64,000 nt of DNA from Pontibacter lucknowensis (GTDB lineage Bacteria; Bacteroidota; Bacteroidia; Cytophagales; Hymenobacteraceae). Shown here piece after piece: positions 35,913-43,799 of the stretch (positions are counted from its first letter, which is position 1; the number at the start of each line of letters is the position of its first letter). The position numbers and the translations under genes are program-made. Where the stretch lies: assembly GCF_900156415.1 (NCBI RefSeq), contig NZ_FTNM01000001.1, positions 496,001 to 560,000 of the forward strand, read 5' to 3'. The notes beneath the pieces are model-generated. The model was given only the letters and a program-made list of their open reading frames with translations, was not told the DNA's origin and ran no database searches.

Positions 35913-38054
35913 ATGCCAACCCTGCTCCTATACCTGCTGAAAGCGAACGTGGCCCTGGTGCTCTTTTACCTGGCCTACCACCTGGTGTTGCGCAAGCTCA
36001 CGTTCTACCACCTCAACCGGCTTTTCCTGGTGTTCGGCATCCTGTTCTCGGCCGTGTACCCGCTGGTGGACCTCAACGAGCTGTTCAGCCGCCATGAAGA
36101 GCTGGCCGTGGTGCAAAGCTACGCCATCGTTATACCTGAGTGGACACCAACCGCTATACCTGAGCAGGCCCCCGCATTCGACTACTGGCTTATACCTGTC
36201 GGGCTGTTCTGGCTCGGCTGCGGCCTGATGCTGCTGCGGCTGATCGTGCAGTTTGTGTCGCTCTACCGCATACACCGCACCTCTGTGCCTGCCACTTACC
36301 AGGGCGTGGCATTTCGCAAAGTGCCAGGTATAAGCGAAGCCTTTTCGTTTTGGAAAACCATTTACCTGAACCCTGCGCAGCACCAGTCGCCTGAGTTGGA
36401 ATCGATCCTGCGGCACGAGCAGATACATGTGAACGGCTGGCATACCCTGGATGTGTTGCTGGCTGAACTGAGCACCGTGTTTTACTGGTTCAACCCGGGG
36501 GTGTGGCTGATGAAACAGGCCATGAAAGAAAATCTTGAATTTATAGCTGACCAGCATGTTGTAAATGCTGGCGTCGATAGAGTAGCCTACCAATACCTTT
36601 TACTGAAAGTTGTGGGCGCCACACAACCTCAGCTTGCCAATCAGTTTAATTTCCCATCCCTTAAACGAAGAATTGCCATGATGAACAAAATGCCCACAAA
36701 TAAGGCCAACCGGCTCCGATTGCTGGTTGTGTTGCCCCTTGTCACCGTATTACTGGTTGCTTTCCGGAGCGCCGCACAGGAGGATATATCCTCGATAACA
36801 GAGGCCGTTCTCCCGGAAGAGGCAACCCAAGCGCAAACAGAGCCAATTGATGAATACGCCGCCTTTTATGCGCGTAACCCGGAGGTAAGTAAAGTCTCCT
36901 GGAGATCGAACGGAAAAATAGTAGTGGCCCTGAAGTCCGGCGCTGAGGAGGTCTATACCTTGGGTAACAAACAAAGCATGGCCTCTGCCGAGCTGAAGTA
37001 TGGCGGAATGCCCAGTGCACCGCCAGTTATCAGAAGAGATAACCCGGATCAGGACGCCGGCAAGCCAAACACCGAAAAACTGATCAACCAACTAAAACAG
37101 AATCGTTCGATCAAGAGCGTGCGCAGTAAAAAAATAGATGGCAAAGATGCCATTGTGATCGCCTTGAATGGCGGTGGCACAGAGGTGTATTTTACATCAG
37201 ATGCTGCCAGCCTTGCTGAATTGGAGCGCAAGTACGTGCTGCCGGAGTTGCCACCTCCACCACCCCCTGTACCGGCTGCGCCAGATGCCCCACCTGCACC
37301 ACCTGCTCCTCCCAAAGAAGAGGATGTTATAGCAGAAGTAATAATGCCCGTGGAGAAACATTACATCATTGATGGAGTAATTTCCAACAAGGATGCCGCC
37401 CTAGCTATAGCACATGACAAGGAATCGATTCATAGCATGGGTACATACAGGGGCGAATCTGCTCAAATACTTTTAAATGATAAAACCGCCACAGGGGTAG
37501 TTGTCATTATCACAAAGCAGAATAAGGACTCCCGTCAGGTACAGGAATTCAACAAGAAACTGAAGAATCTACCTTCGCCACCGTTAGCTATGCCGAAGGC
37601 ACCTGGCACCCCTCCACCGCCTCCTGCCTCTGGCAAAGAGGCAATACCACCCGCGCCTCCTGCACCTGCTGGCGAGCAGCTTCCCCCGCCCCCACCGCCC
37701 GGCAAGTATGAAGGCCCTGCTATACCTAAGGCAGGCGGAGCTCGTGTAGTAGAAACAGAAGAGCATGTGGCGTACTTCCTTTGGCCAGAAGAAATTACGA
37801 AGCGTGAATTGGAAGTAGCACAGCAGGCGTTCAAAAGCAGTGGCTTCGACCTGAACTTTAACGAAAAGTATGAAGGCGGGAAAATCAGCAGCCTGAAAAT
37901 CGAGCTTGCTTCAAAGAATAAGAAGTCCCGCGCCAGTGCAACTTATAATGAGGGGGCTTTAAAGAGTATTTTGGATGCTGACAACATTGTAATAGTGCAG
38001 GGCAACAAAAAAACCGGCGAAGTAAGGATCGCCACTACCCTTGCACCGAGGTAA
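35913..38054 (+). CDS. M56 (BlaR1-type) membrane metallopeptidase with Pro-rich and plug-like C-terminus
   Basis: A 713-aa membrane protease. Several N-terminal helices (about 2-22, 35-52, 92-118) precede a zinc protease domain with HEQIH at 168-172, a downstream Glu-ligand candidate in ENLEFIADQHV, and a fourth membrane helix near 275-290. There is no penicillin-binding sensor domain. Instead there are two short related repeats (NPEVSKVSWRSNGKIVVALKSG; NRSIKSVRSKKIDGKDAIVIALNGG), a Pro-rich stretch (about 445-467), a segment resembling a TonB-receptor plug (about 482-536, IIDGVISNKD to VVVIITK), and a second Pro-rich stretch (about 560-603). It probably cleaves BlaI or itself on an unknown periplasmic signal. 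Confidence 0.9.
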   Translation: MPTLLLYLLKANVALVLFYLAYHLVLRKLTFYHLNRLFLVFGILFSAVYPLVDLNELFSRHEELAVVQSYAIVIPEWTPTAIPEQAPAFDYWLIPVGLFWLGCGLMLLRLIVQFVSLYRIHRTSVPATYQGVAFRKVPGISEAFSFWKTIYLNPAQHQSPELESILRHEQIHVNGWHTLDVLLAELSTVFYWFNPGVWLMKQAMKENLEFIADQHVVNAGVDRVAYQYLLLKVVGATQPQLANQFNFPSLKRRIAMMNKMPTNKANRLRLLVVLPLVTVLLVAFRSAAQEDISSITEAVLPEEATQAQTEPIDEYAAFYARNPEVSKVSWRSNGKIVVALKSGAEEVYTLGNKQSMASAELKYGGMPSAPPVIRRDNPDQDAGKPNTEKLINQLKQNRSIKSVRSKKIDGKDAIVIALNGGGTEVYFTSDAASLAELERKYVLPELPPPPPPVPAAPDAPPAPPAPPKEEDVIAEVIMPVEKHYIIDGVISNKDAALAIAHDKESIHSMGTYRGESAQILLNDKTATGVVVIITKQNKDSRQVQEFNKKLKNLPSPPLAMPKAPGTPPPPPASGKEAIPPAPPAPAGEQLPPPPPPGKYEGPAIPKAGGARVVETEEHVAYFLWPEEITKRELEVAQQAFKSSGFDLNFNEKYEGGKISSLKIELASKNKKSRASATYNEGALKSILDADNIVIVQGNKKTGEVRIATTLAPR

Positions 38055-38084
38055 TACACAGGTATAGATAATAGTCTCGCTTAC

Positions 38085-38122
38085 AGGCAGCGGCGCAGCT
38101 TTGTGCCGCTGCCTATTTTTTT
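38085..38122 (+). terminator. Terminator of the BlaI/M56 operon
   Basis: Arms AGGCAGCGGC (38085-38094) and GCCGCTGCCT (38105-38114) pair perfectly and an eight-T run follows. Confidence 0.95.
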
Positions 38123-38163
38123 ACACTATCCTCCTGTATTCCAGCATATTTCTACATCAAGTA

Positions 38164-38194
38164 TTGCATATCAAATAAAGACTTTCTATCTTTG
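38164..38194 (+). promoter_or_regulatory. Promoter of the rplM-rpsI-rpsB operon
   Basis: TTG at 38164-38166 and TATCTTTG at 38187-38194 are 20 bp apart, an exact match to the Bacteroidota consensus TTG-N19-21-TAnnTTTG. It leaves a ~60-nt leader before rplM. Confidence 0.85.
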
Positions 38195-38260
38195 TGACCA
38201 TTTTTCAAGAACCCTCGAGAAAAAATTAATTGTTAAATAAATCGCTTACAACCACCAAAA

Positions 38261-38710
38261 ATGGATCATTTAAGTTATAAGACCCTTACTGTCAATAAGA
38301 AGACAGCCAACAAAGGCTGGGTGATTATTGATGCAGGGCAAGGAAGCTTGGGTCGCGTGGCGTCTGAAATCGCCAAGATCCTGAAAGGCAAGAACAAGCC
38401 TTCATTCACGCCAAACGCTGACTGCGGTGACAACGTAATCGTTATCAACTCTGATAATGTTCGTTTCACAGGCCGCAAGTGGGATCAGAAGTACTACCTG
38501 TCGCACACTGGTTACCCAGGTGGTCAGCGCAAGACTTCTCCACGTGAGCTTAAGGCTAAATCCTCTACACTGCTTGTAGAGCGTGCTGTTCGTGGCATGT
38601 TGCCAAAAGGCCCACTAGGTCGCGAGCTATTCCGTAATCTTCATGTTTTTGCAGGAAGCGAGCATCCATTTGCAGCTCAGCAGCCTAAAGAATTAACCCT
38701 CAACATCTAA
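38261..38710 (+). CDS. rplM: 50S ribosomal protein L13
   Basis: A 149-aa large-subunit assembly protein. Typical landmarks are GWVIIDAGQGSLGRVASEIAKILKGKNKPSFTPNADCGDNV and the AVRGMLPKGPLGRE motif. It is first in the operon, followed by rpsI after 6 nt, the order found widely in bacteria. There is no Shine-Dalgarno; the leader is A-rich. Confidence 0.99.
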   Translation: MDHLSYKTLTVNKKTANKGWVIIDAGQGSLGRVASEIAKILKGKNKPSFTPNADCGDNVIVINSDNVRFTGRKWDQKYYLSHTGYPGGQRKTSPRELKAKSSTLLVERAVRGMLPKGPLGRELFRNLHVFAGSEHPFAAQQPKELTLNI

Positions 38711-38716
38711 TAATTA

Positions 38717-39103
38717 ATGGAAGTTATCAATACATCTGGTAGAAGAAAAACCTCGGTGGCTCGTATCTACATGACGGCCGGGCAAGGGAATATCACTATT
38801 AACGGTAAAGATATCAAGGCGTACTTCCCTGACGAAGTACTGCAAACTATTGTGAATCAGCCGTTTCAAACCTTAGAAGTTATTGGCAAGTACGATGTTA
38901 CTGCTAATCTAAAAGGTGGTGGTGTAAGCGGCCAGGCTGAAGCACTTAGACTTGCTATCGCGAAAGCACTGGTAGTAGAAAACGCCGAGACTAAATCTGC
39001 ACTCCGCAAAGAAGGATTCGTAACCAGAGATCCTCGTATGGTGGAGCGTAAGAAGTTCGGTAAGCGCAAAGCGCGTCGTTCATTCCAGTTCAGTAAACGT
39101 TAA
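38717..39103 (+). CDS. rpsI: 30S ribosomal protein S9
   Basis: A 128-aa small-subunit protein whose basic C-terminal tail reaches the P site. NTSGRRKTSVARIYM at the start and the tail KKFGKRKARRSFQFSKR, ending in Lys-Arg, are diagnostic. It lies between rplM (6 nt) and rpsB (21 nt). Confidence 0.99.
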   Translation: MEVINTSGRRKTSVARIYMTAGQGNITINGKDIKAYFPDEVLQTIVNQPFQTLEVIGKYDVTANLKGGGVSGQAEALRLAIAKALVVENAETKSALRKEGFVTRDPRMVERKKFGKRKARRSFQFSKR

Positions 39104-39124
39104 TATTAAAGGTGTATCAACAAC

Positions 39125-39892
39125 ATGGCAAGTACTAATTATAAAGAATTACTTGAGGCAGGTGTTCACTTCGGTCACCTTACCCGCAAGTGGGATCCGA
39201 AAATGGCTCCGTACATCTTCATGGAGAAGAACGGTATCCACATCATTGACCTGAACAAGACACTGGTTGCCCTTGAGGAAGCTACTTCAGCTATCAAGAA
39301 CATCGCCAAGTCTGGTCGCAAAATCCTTTTCGTAGCTACCAAGAAGCAGGCACAGGACATCGTAGCTGAAGAAGCTCGTCGTCTTAAAATGCCTTATGTA
39401 ACTGACCGTTGGTTAGGTGGTATGCTTACAAACTTCGCTACTGTGCGTAAGTCGCTTAAGAAAATGTCTACTATCGATAAGATGGTGAAAGACAACACAG
39501 CTTATGCAGCTATCGCAAAGCGTGAGCGTCTGATGCTTTCTCGTGAGCGTGAGAAACTGGAGCGTGTACTGGGTGGTATCGCCGACCTGTCTCGCCTGCC
39601 AGCTGCTCTGTTCATCGTGGACGTGAAGCGTGAGCACATCGCAGTAAAAGAAGCACAGAAGTTGAACCTGCCTGTATTCGCAGTTTGCGATACAAACTCA
39701 AACCCTGAGACGGTTGACTTCCCAATCCCAGCAAACGATGACGCTTCTAAGTCTATCGCCCTGATCGTTTCTATTATGGGTAAGGCCATTGAAGAAGGTC
39801 TGTCTGAGCGTAAAGTGGACAAAGAAGAGACTGAGCGCAAGCGTTCTGAAGAAGAAGGCATCAAAGCCAAGCAGGAAGCTGACGAGCAATAA
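39125..39892 (+). CDS. rpsB: 30S ribosomal protein S2
   Basis: 255 aa, with the family motifs [24 protein letters not shown] near the start and [27 protein letters not shown] and [24 protein letters not shown] further on. The C-terminal Glu/Lys-rich extension (about 225-255) is typical of Bacteroidota. A strong terminator separates it from tsf, so tsf has its own promoter here. Confidence 0.99.
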   Translation: MASTNYKELLEAGVHFGHLTRKWDPKMAPYIFMEKNGIHIIDLNKTLVALEEATSAIKNIAKSGRKILFVATKKQAQDIVAEEARRLKMPYVTDRWLGGMLTNFATVRKSLKKMSTIDKMVKDNTAYAAIAKRERLMLSREREKLERVLGGIADLSRLPAALFIVDVKREHIAVKEAQKLNLPVFAVCDTNSNPETVDFPIPANDDASKSIALIVSIMGKAIEEGLSERKVDKEETERKRSEEEGIKAKQEADEQ

Positions 39893-39913
39893 TCTCGCAT
39901 GCATATAGCATAG

Positions 39914-39963
39914 TAAACAAACTGAACATTGGGCCTTAAAGCTTCAATGTTCAGTTTGTTTTA
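39914..39963 (+). terminator. Terminator of the ribosomal protein operon
   Basis: A long stem pairs AAACAAACTGAACATTG with CAATGTTCAGTTTGTTT and is followed by TT. The arms are about 17 bp each with a loop that includes GGGCCTTAAAGCTT. Confidence 0.92.
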
Positions 39964-40063
39964 GGGGAATCAGGAAGGAGAAAAAGAAATTCTGATATAG
40001 AATTAAAGACTGCGAAAGTAATAGACCAGTTCCAGTACTTCTTTTCGGAAAACCTCACAGTAG

Positions 40064-40099
40064 ATAATTCTTAATTATTAATTCATAATTCTTAATTAT
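40064..40099. repeat. Short AT-rich direct repeat upstream of tsf
   Basis: ATAATTCTTAATTAT occurs at 40064-40078 and again at 40085-40099 with a period of 21 bp, ending six bases before the tsf start. The unit is itself nearly palindromic. Confidence 0.85.
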
Positions 40100-40105
40100 A
40101 AAATC

Positions 40106-40939
40106 ATGGCTATTACAGCACAAGACGTTAACAGACTTCGCCAGGAAACTGGTGCAGGTATGATGGATTGCAAAAAAGCACTTACTGAAGCCAACGGCGA
40201 CTTCGAAGCTGCTAAAGATATTCTGCGCAAGCAGGGCCAGAAGATTGCCAGCAAGCGTGCTGACAATGCTACTTCTGAAGGTATTGTGTTGACTCAGGTA
40301 AGCGAAGATGGTACTACAGGTGTTGTAGTTGCTCTTGCTTGCGAAACTGAGCCAGTATCAAAAGTAGAAGACTTCAAAAACCTGGCGCAGTCAGTACTGG
40401 ATGCAGCTGTTTCTACTGGCGCTTCTTCTAAAGAAGAATTACTAGCAACAGCTCAGGCTGACGGTCGTTCACTGCAAGACCACATCACGGATCTGATGGG
40501 TAAAATCGGTGAGAAAATCGACGTGGTTTCTTACGAGACTGTAAAGGCTGAGAAAGTAGTAGCGTACAACCACTCTAACGGTAAACTGGGTGTGTTGGTA
40601 GCTATGAACAACACCAACGGTACTGATGTAACTGAAGTTGGTAAGGACATCGCGATGCAGATCGCAGCCATGAAGCCAATCGCTCTTGACAAAGACGGCG
40701 TTGACGCAGCTACTATCGAGCGTGAAATCGAGATCGGCAAAGAGCAGGCACGTGCTGAAGGCAAGCCAGAGCAAATGCTGGAGAAAATCGCTCAAGGTAA
40801 ACTGAACAAGTTCTACAAAGAGAGCACGCTGTTGAACCAGGAGTTCGTAAAAGACTCTTCTTTGACTATCTCTCAGCTGCTTGAGAAGACTAGCAAAGGT
40901 TTGACTGTATCTGAGTTTAAGCGTGTAGCTATCGGCTAA
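40106..40939 (+). CDS. tsf: Elongation factor Ts
   Basis: The guanine-nucleotide exchange factor for EF-Tu. The 277-aa protein has the diagnostic N-terminus AQDVNRLRQETGAGMMDCKKALTEANGDFEAAKDILRKQG (UBA-like). The core dimerisation region includes CETEPVSKVEDFKNLAQSV and AYNHSNGKLGVLVAM. It follows rpsB in the common rpsB-tsf order, but after a terminator and a 200-nt AT-rich gap. Confidence 0.99.
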   Translation: MAITAQDVNRLRQETGAGMMDCKKALTEANGDFEAAKDILRKQGQKIASKRADNATSEGIVLTQVSEDGTTGVVVALACETEPVSKVEDFKNLAQSVLDAAVSTGASSKEELLATAQADGRSLQDHITDLMGKIGEKIDVVSYETVKAEKVVAYNHSNGKLGVLVAMNNTNGTDVTEVGKDIAMQIAAMKPIALDKDGVDAATIEREIEIGKEQARAEGKPEQMLEKIAQGKLNKFYKESTLLNQEFVKDSSLTISQLLEKTSKGLTVSEFKRVAIG

Positions 40940-40960
40940 ACCACGTTGGTAACCATATTG

Positions 40961-40991
40961 AAAAAGGCGCTGAGTGATCAGCGCCTTTTTT
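40961..40991 (+). terminator. Terminator of tsf
   Basis: Arms AAAAAGGCGCTGA (40961-40973) and TCAGCGCCTTTTT (40978-40990) pair perfectly around a 4-nt loop, with more T following. Confidence 0.95.
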
Positions 40992-41055
40992 TATCTATAC
41001 CTGTATTATGCAGCAGTTGATAGTCTACTGCTGAGATACAATGTACTGGCTGTAT

Positions 41056-41298
41056 TTAGTCATTCCGTCTAACTGTCGACACAAAGGCATCCCGCATATC
41101 CTGGAAACGGTTCACAACAGCTTCGATGAACTCCTCGTCCAGCAGGGCAATGGCGCCCTCATCTCCTGCTACCTCGGTTTCTTCTATTTTATAAATCTGC
41201 TCCAGGTTGGCTTTCTCTAGCTTCAGAATATACTTACCGTTATAGGAGTGCAGCGTGATTTTCACGTGCGGGTTAGGTATGTCGGCTACTACTCTCAT
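41056..41298 (-). CDS. Small hypothetical protein
   Basis: An 80-aa soluble protein. It opens with a beta-rich part (MRVVADIPNPHVKITLHSYNGKYILKLEKANLEQIYKIEE) and ends with an amphipathic helix (EEFIEAVVNRFQDMRDAFVST). No motif for catalysis or binding is seen. It is transcribed in the same direction as the MutS-like ATPase gene, whose 5' end lies about 1.9 kb upstream. No family is recognised. Its ordinary composition and clean frame suggest a real, conserved small protein. Confidence 0.65.
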   Translation of the reverse strand: MRVVADIPNPHVKITLHSYNGKYILKLEKANLEQIYKIEETEVAGDEGAIALLDEEFIEAVVNRFQDMRDAFVSTVRRND

Positions 41299-41367
41299 AG
41301 GTTTATTTACTGGTTGGTTTAAATGTGTTGCTATGCTAACGTAAAATCAGGCTTTAGGTACATGCCT

Positions 41368-43188
41368 TTACCCTGCCGCATCGGTCCGCTCCATCTCAAT
41401 CCCCATCAACTGCATCAGCTTGCTGGCATTGAAACTGCGGCAGATACCCCGCTGCAAAGTATAGTCAAACAGGATCTTGTCGCCCTCAATGGTGCTGTTG
41501 AAACTGAAGTTCTCGACACTGCCTGGCAACTCCTGCTCCATCGCGCCCAGTTCCAGATCGTGCGTTGAGATAAGGCCGGAGGCGTTGCGGCGGTGCAACT
41601 GCCGGATCAGGGCCATGGCACCAGCGTGTCGGTCGCGGGAGTTCGTGCCTTTGAGTATCTCGTCGAGGAGGTAGAAGACCGGCTCTTCCCCTTCTGTCAT
41701 ATTGAGCAAAATGCGCAGGCGCTTGAGTTCGGCGTAAAAAGACGAAGTGTTTTCAGCTAGATTATCAGCGGTACGCATGGCGGTGTATACCTGCGTAGGG
41801 GCCACTGTGAGGCGGCGGGCGCATACGGCTGCTCCCATGAAGGCCAGCACCATGTTGATGCCTACGGTGCGCAGGAAGGTCGTCTTACCAGACATATTCG
41901 AGCCTGTCACCACAATGGTCCTGCCGGCTCCCTGCATCTGAAAATCGTTTGCGATTCGTTCCACCGAAAAAATGAGCGGATGCGCCAGCCCCTCAGCATC
42001 GAACTCAAAAGGTATAGCGCTCAGCTGAGGTATAGCAAAGTGCGGTTGGGCATATTGGTAAGCTGCCATACTAGCCAACGCCTCAAATTCCGCCAACAGT
42101 TCCAGTGACGCTTCTACCTGTTCCAGGTGCTCTGCTTTCCAGACTTCTAACCGGTAGATCCACACGAAATCCCACATCAGGATCGTGTTCAGGAAAAAGC
42201 TCATCAGCGTGCTCAGTCGCCAGGAGAAATAATCGATGATGGTAGCTACTTTGCCGATAGCAGCGGAAGCAGGCGTGTTGCCTCGGTAGAGCTTTGCTCG
42301 AATCTCCTCCAGCATTGAAGCTTTGAAGGTATGGGGCTCAAGGTGGCGCAGCTGGTCAGTGTAACTTTGCATAGCCTCATACATACCAATACTCTTGTCA
42401 TAATAATCGTCGCGTTGCTTCTGGAATTTGAGACCCAGCAAGTACTGGATAGCTAAAAAGCCAACCGCGATGTACCCCGAGTAGCCATAGAACCAAGCCG
42501 CAATGGACCCTAAGGTCAATATAGGCAGCACAAACACCAACAGCTTCAGCCAGGGATGCTCCTTATAGAAGTGCTGCGCCCGTAGCCAGTCAAAAAACTC
42601 ATGGGTGTTTGCCTCGGTGTGCTTGTAATGCATCGGCTTCACGATGGCCTGCTGCAGCCATTCCTGTTGCTCAGGCTGAGCCAATTCTGCCACCGCCTCC
42701 TGCCGGCGCAACACTGTTGGGGTAGGAGCTGCCTGCCGAAACCATTGAGCAAGCCGTAGTCTGCCAATGCTCGTCACGGAGCGGTTCATCAACTGGAAAA
42801 GTGAGTCCGGACCGAAGATATCCAGGTCGGAGGTATAGGGATGATGATCGTCTCTGAAGTCATCGCCGCCATCGAAGCCATGCAGTTTGCCTTGCAGACG
42901 ATCAATCTCTTGCAAGTTGAGCTTGCCGAGCAACTGCAACTGTTTGTACCTGTAGTCGAGCTGGCTGTGCCAGCGCATGACCAGCACAAACAGAATGTAA
43001 AACCCGACGATGCTGATGATGCCTGCGCTGGTGTTGCCATCTCTGAAAAAGAGCCAAGCCGTAATAGCTCCCGCCACAAATACCACCACACGCAACCACG
43101 AAACTGTTTTAGATTTACCGGCTGCTTTCTGCTCCTGTTCAGCGTAGGCCGAGGCCCGCTGCTTAAATTCGTTTTCTCTGTTGTTCAC
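41368..43188 (-). CDS. Membrane-anchored MutS-like ATPase
   Basis: 606 aa with a MutS C-terminal core (lever/clamp region plus ATPase), but with two N-terminal membrane helices (about 28-48 and 50-68) and further hydrophobic segments near 215-260. The ATPase shows Walker A GSNMSGKTTFLRTVG, an ordered loop NLAENTSSFYAELKRLR, Walker B VFYLLDEILKGTNSRDRH and the His switch GLISTHDLELG. The mismatch-recognition domain of MutS1 is missing. This family is common in Bacteroidota, usually annotated as a DNA mismatch repair protein, but its function is unknown. It follows the RidA gene by 27 nt. Confidence 0.88.
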   Translation of the reverse strand: MNNRENEFKQRASAYAEQEQKAAGKSKTVSWLRVVVFVAGAITAWLFFRDGNTSAGIISIVGFYILFVLVMRWHSQLDYRYKQLQLLGKLNLQEIDRLQGKLHGFDGGDDFRDDHHPYTSDLDIFGPDSLFQLMNRSVTSIGRLRLAQWFRQAAPTPTVLRRQEAVAELAQPEQQEWLQQAIVKPMHYKHTEANTHEFFDWLRAQHFYKEHPWLKLLVFVLPILTLGSIAAWFYGYSGYIAVGFLAIQYLLGLKFQKQRDDYYDKSIGMYEAMQSYTDQLRHLEPHTFKASMLEEIRAKLYRGNTPASAAIGKVATIIDYFSWRLSTLMSFFLNTILMWDFVWIYRLEVWKAEHLEQVEASLELLAEFEALASMAAYQYAQPHFAIPQLSAIPFEFDAEGLAHPLIFSVERIANDFQMQGAGRTIVVTGSNMSGKTTFLRTVGINMVLAFMGAAVCARRLTVAPTQVYTAMRTADNLAENTSSFYAELKRLRILLNMTEGEEPVFYLLDEILKGTNSRDRHAGAMALIRQLHRRNASGLISTHDLELGAMEQELPGSVENFSFNSTIEGDKILFDYTLQRGICRSFNASKLMQLMGIEMERTDAAG

Positions 43189-43215
43189 GTAAACTATTTT
43201 GTTTGCAGGTATAGC

Positions 43216-43641
43216 CTAATCGATCGTGGCGATGCACTTCAACTCGATGGCAATAGGGGTTGGCAGTTTGTTTATCTCCACGGTAGTGCGGCAAGGTTGA
43301 TTATCCTTGAAATACTCGGCATAGATGCGGTTGTAGGTCGCAAAGTCATCTTTCATGTTCGTCAGGAAGACCGTTACGTCTACCAGGTTTGCCCAACTAG
43401 AACCTGCGTCCTCCAGAATATAGCGCACATTTTGGAACACGGAGTGGCACTGCGCCTCTATGTCGTACGACGTAATGTTACCTGCCTCGTCCAGCTCTAC
43501 ACCTGGGATTTTCTTAGTGCCACGTTCTCTTGGTCCAACGCCAGACAGAAACAAAAGATTGCCCACACGGCGGGCATGCGGGTATAGCCCCACCGGCTCA
43601 GGGGCTTTCGATGAATTGAGAAGCTCTTTATCGTTTGTCAT
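43216..43641 (-). CDS. RidA-family deaminase, 2-aminomuconate deaminase-like
   Basis: 141 aa from ATG 43639-43641 (MTNDKELLNSSKAPEPVGLYPHARRVGN); a longer frame adds 22 unlikely residues. RidA proteins hydrolyse reactive enamines/imines. PVGLYPHARRVGNLLFLSGVGPRERGTKKIPGVELDEAG, YDIEAQCHSVFQNVRYILEDAGSSW and FLTNMKDDFATYNRIYAEYF are unusually close to bacterial 2-aminomuconate deaminases of the 3-hydroxyanthranilate pathway. The conserved Arg lies in CRTTVEI. It is upstream of the MutS-like ATPase gene, in the same direction. Confidence 0.88.
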   Translation of the reverse strand: MTNDKELLNSSKAPEPVGLYPHARRVGNLLFLSGVGPRERGTKKIPGVELDEAGNITSYDIEAQCHSVFQNVRYILEDAGSSWANLVDVTVFLTNMKDDFATYNRIYAEYFKDNQPCRTTVEINKLPTPIAIELKCIATID

Positions 43642-43701
43642 ACTCAAATATAAAACATTCTTGCCAGCATTCTGCGTCAAGCAGCTTCCCCCATACCTCT
43701 T

Positions 43702-43733
43702 AAACAAAAGAGCCGGCCTATGAACCAGCCGGC
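43702..43733 (-). terminator. Weak terminator upstream of the RidA/downstream of the DUF4097-like gene
   Basis: Six-base arms GCCGGC (43712-43717 and 43728-43733) with a T-rich tail on the minus strand. It serves the minus-strand gene ending at 43800. Confidence 0.65.
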
Positions 43734-43799
43734 ATCTCTCACCTTAAACAAACTCTATTATTCAACCCAATCGATGATAATAGGTTATAAATCAATTTG

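Noticed and set aside
35546..38054. A beta-lactam resistance cassette
   Set aside because: BlaI and M56 genes are present, but no beta-lactamase and no penicillin-binding sensor domain, so resistance is not supported.
42841..43587. 248-codon plus-strand open frame opposite the MutS-like and RidA genes
   Set aside because: It is antisense to two clear family members, and its translation has no recognisable domain or start context.
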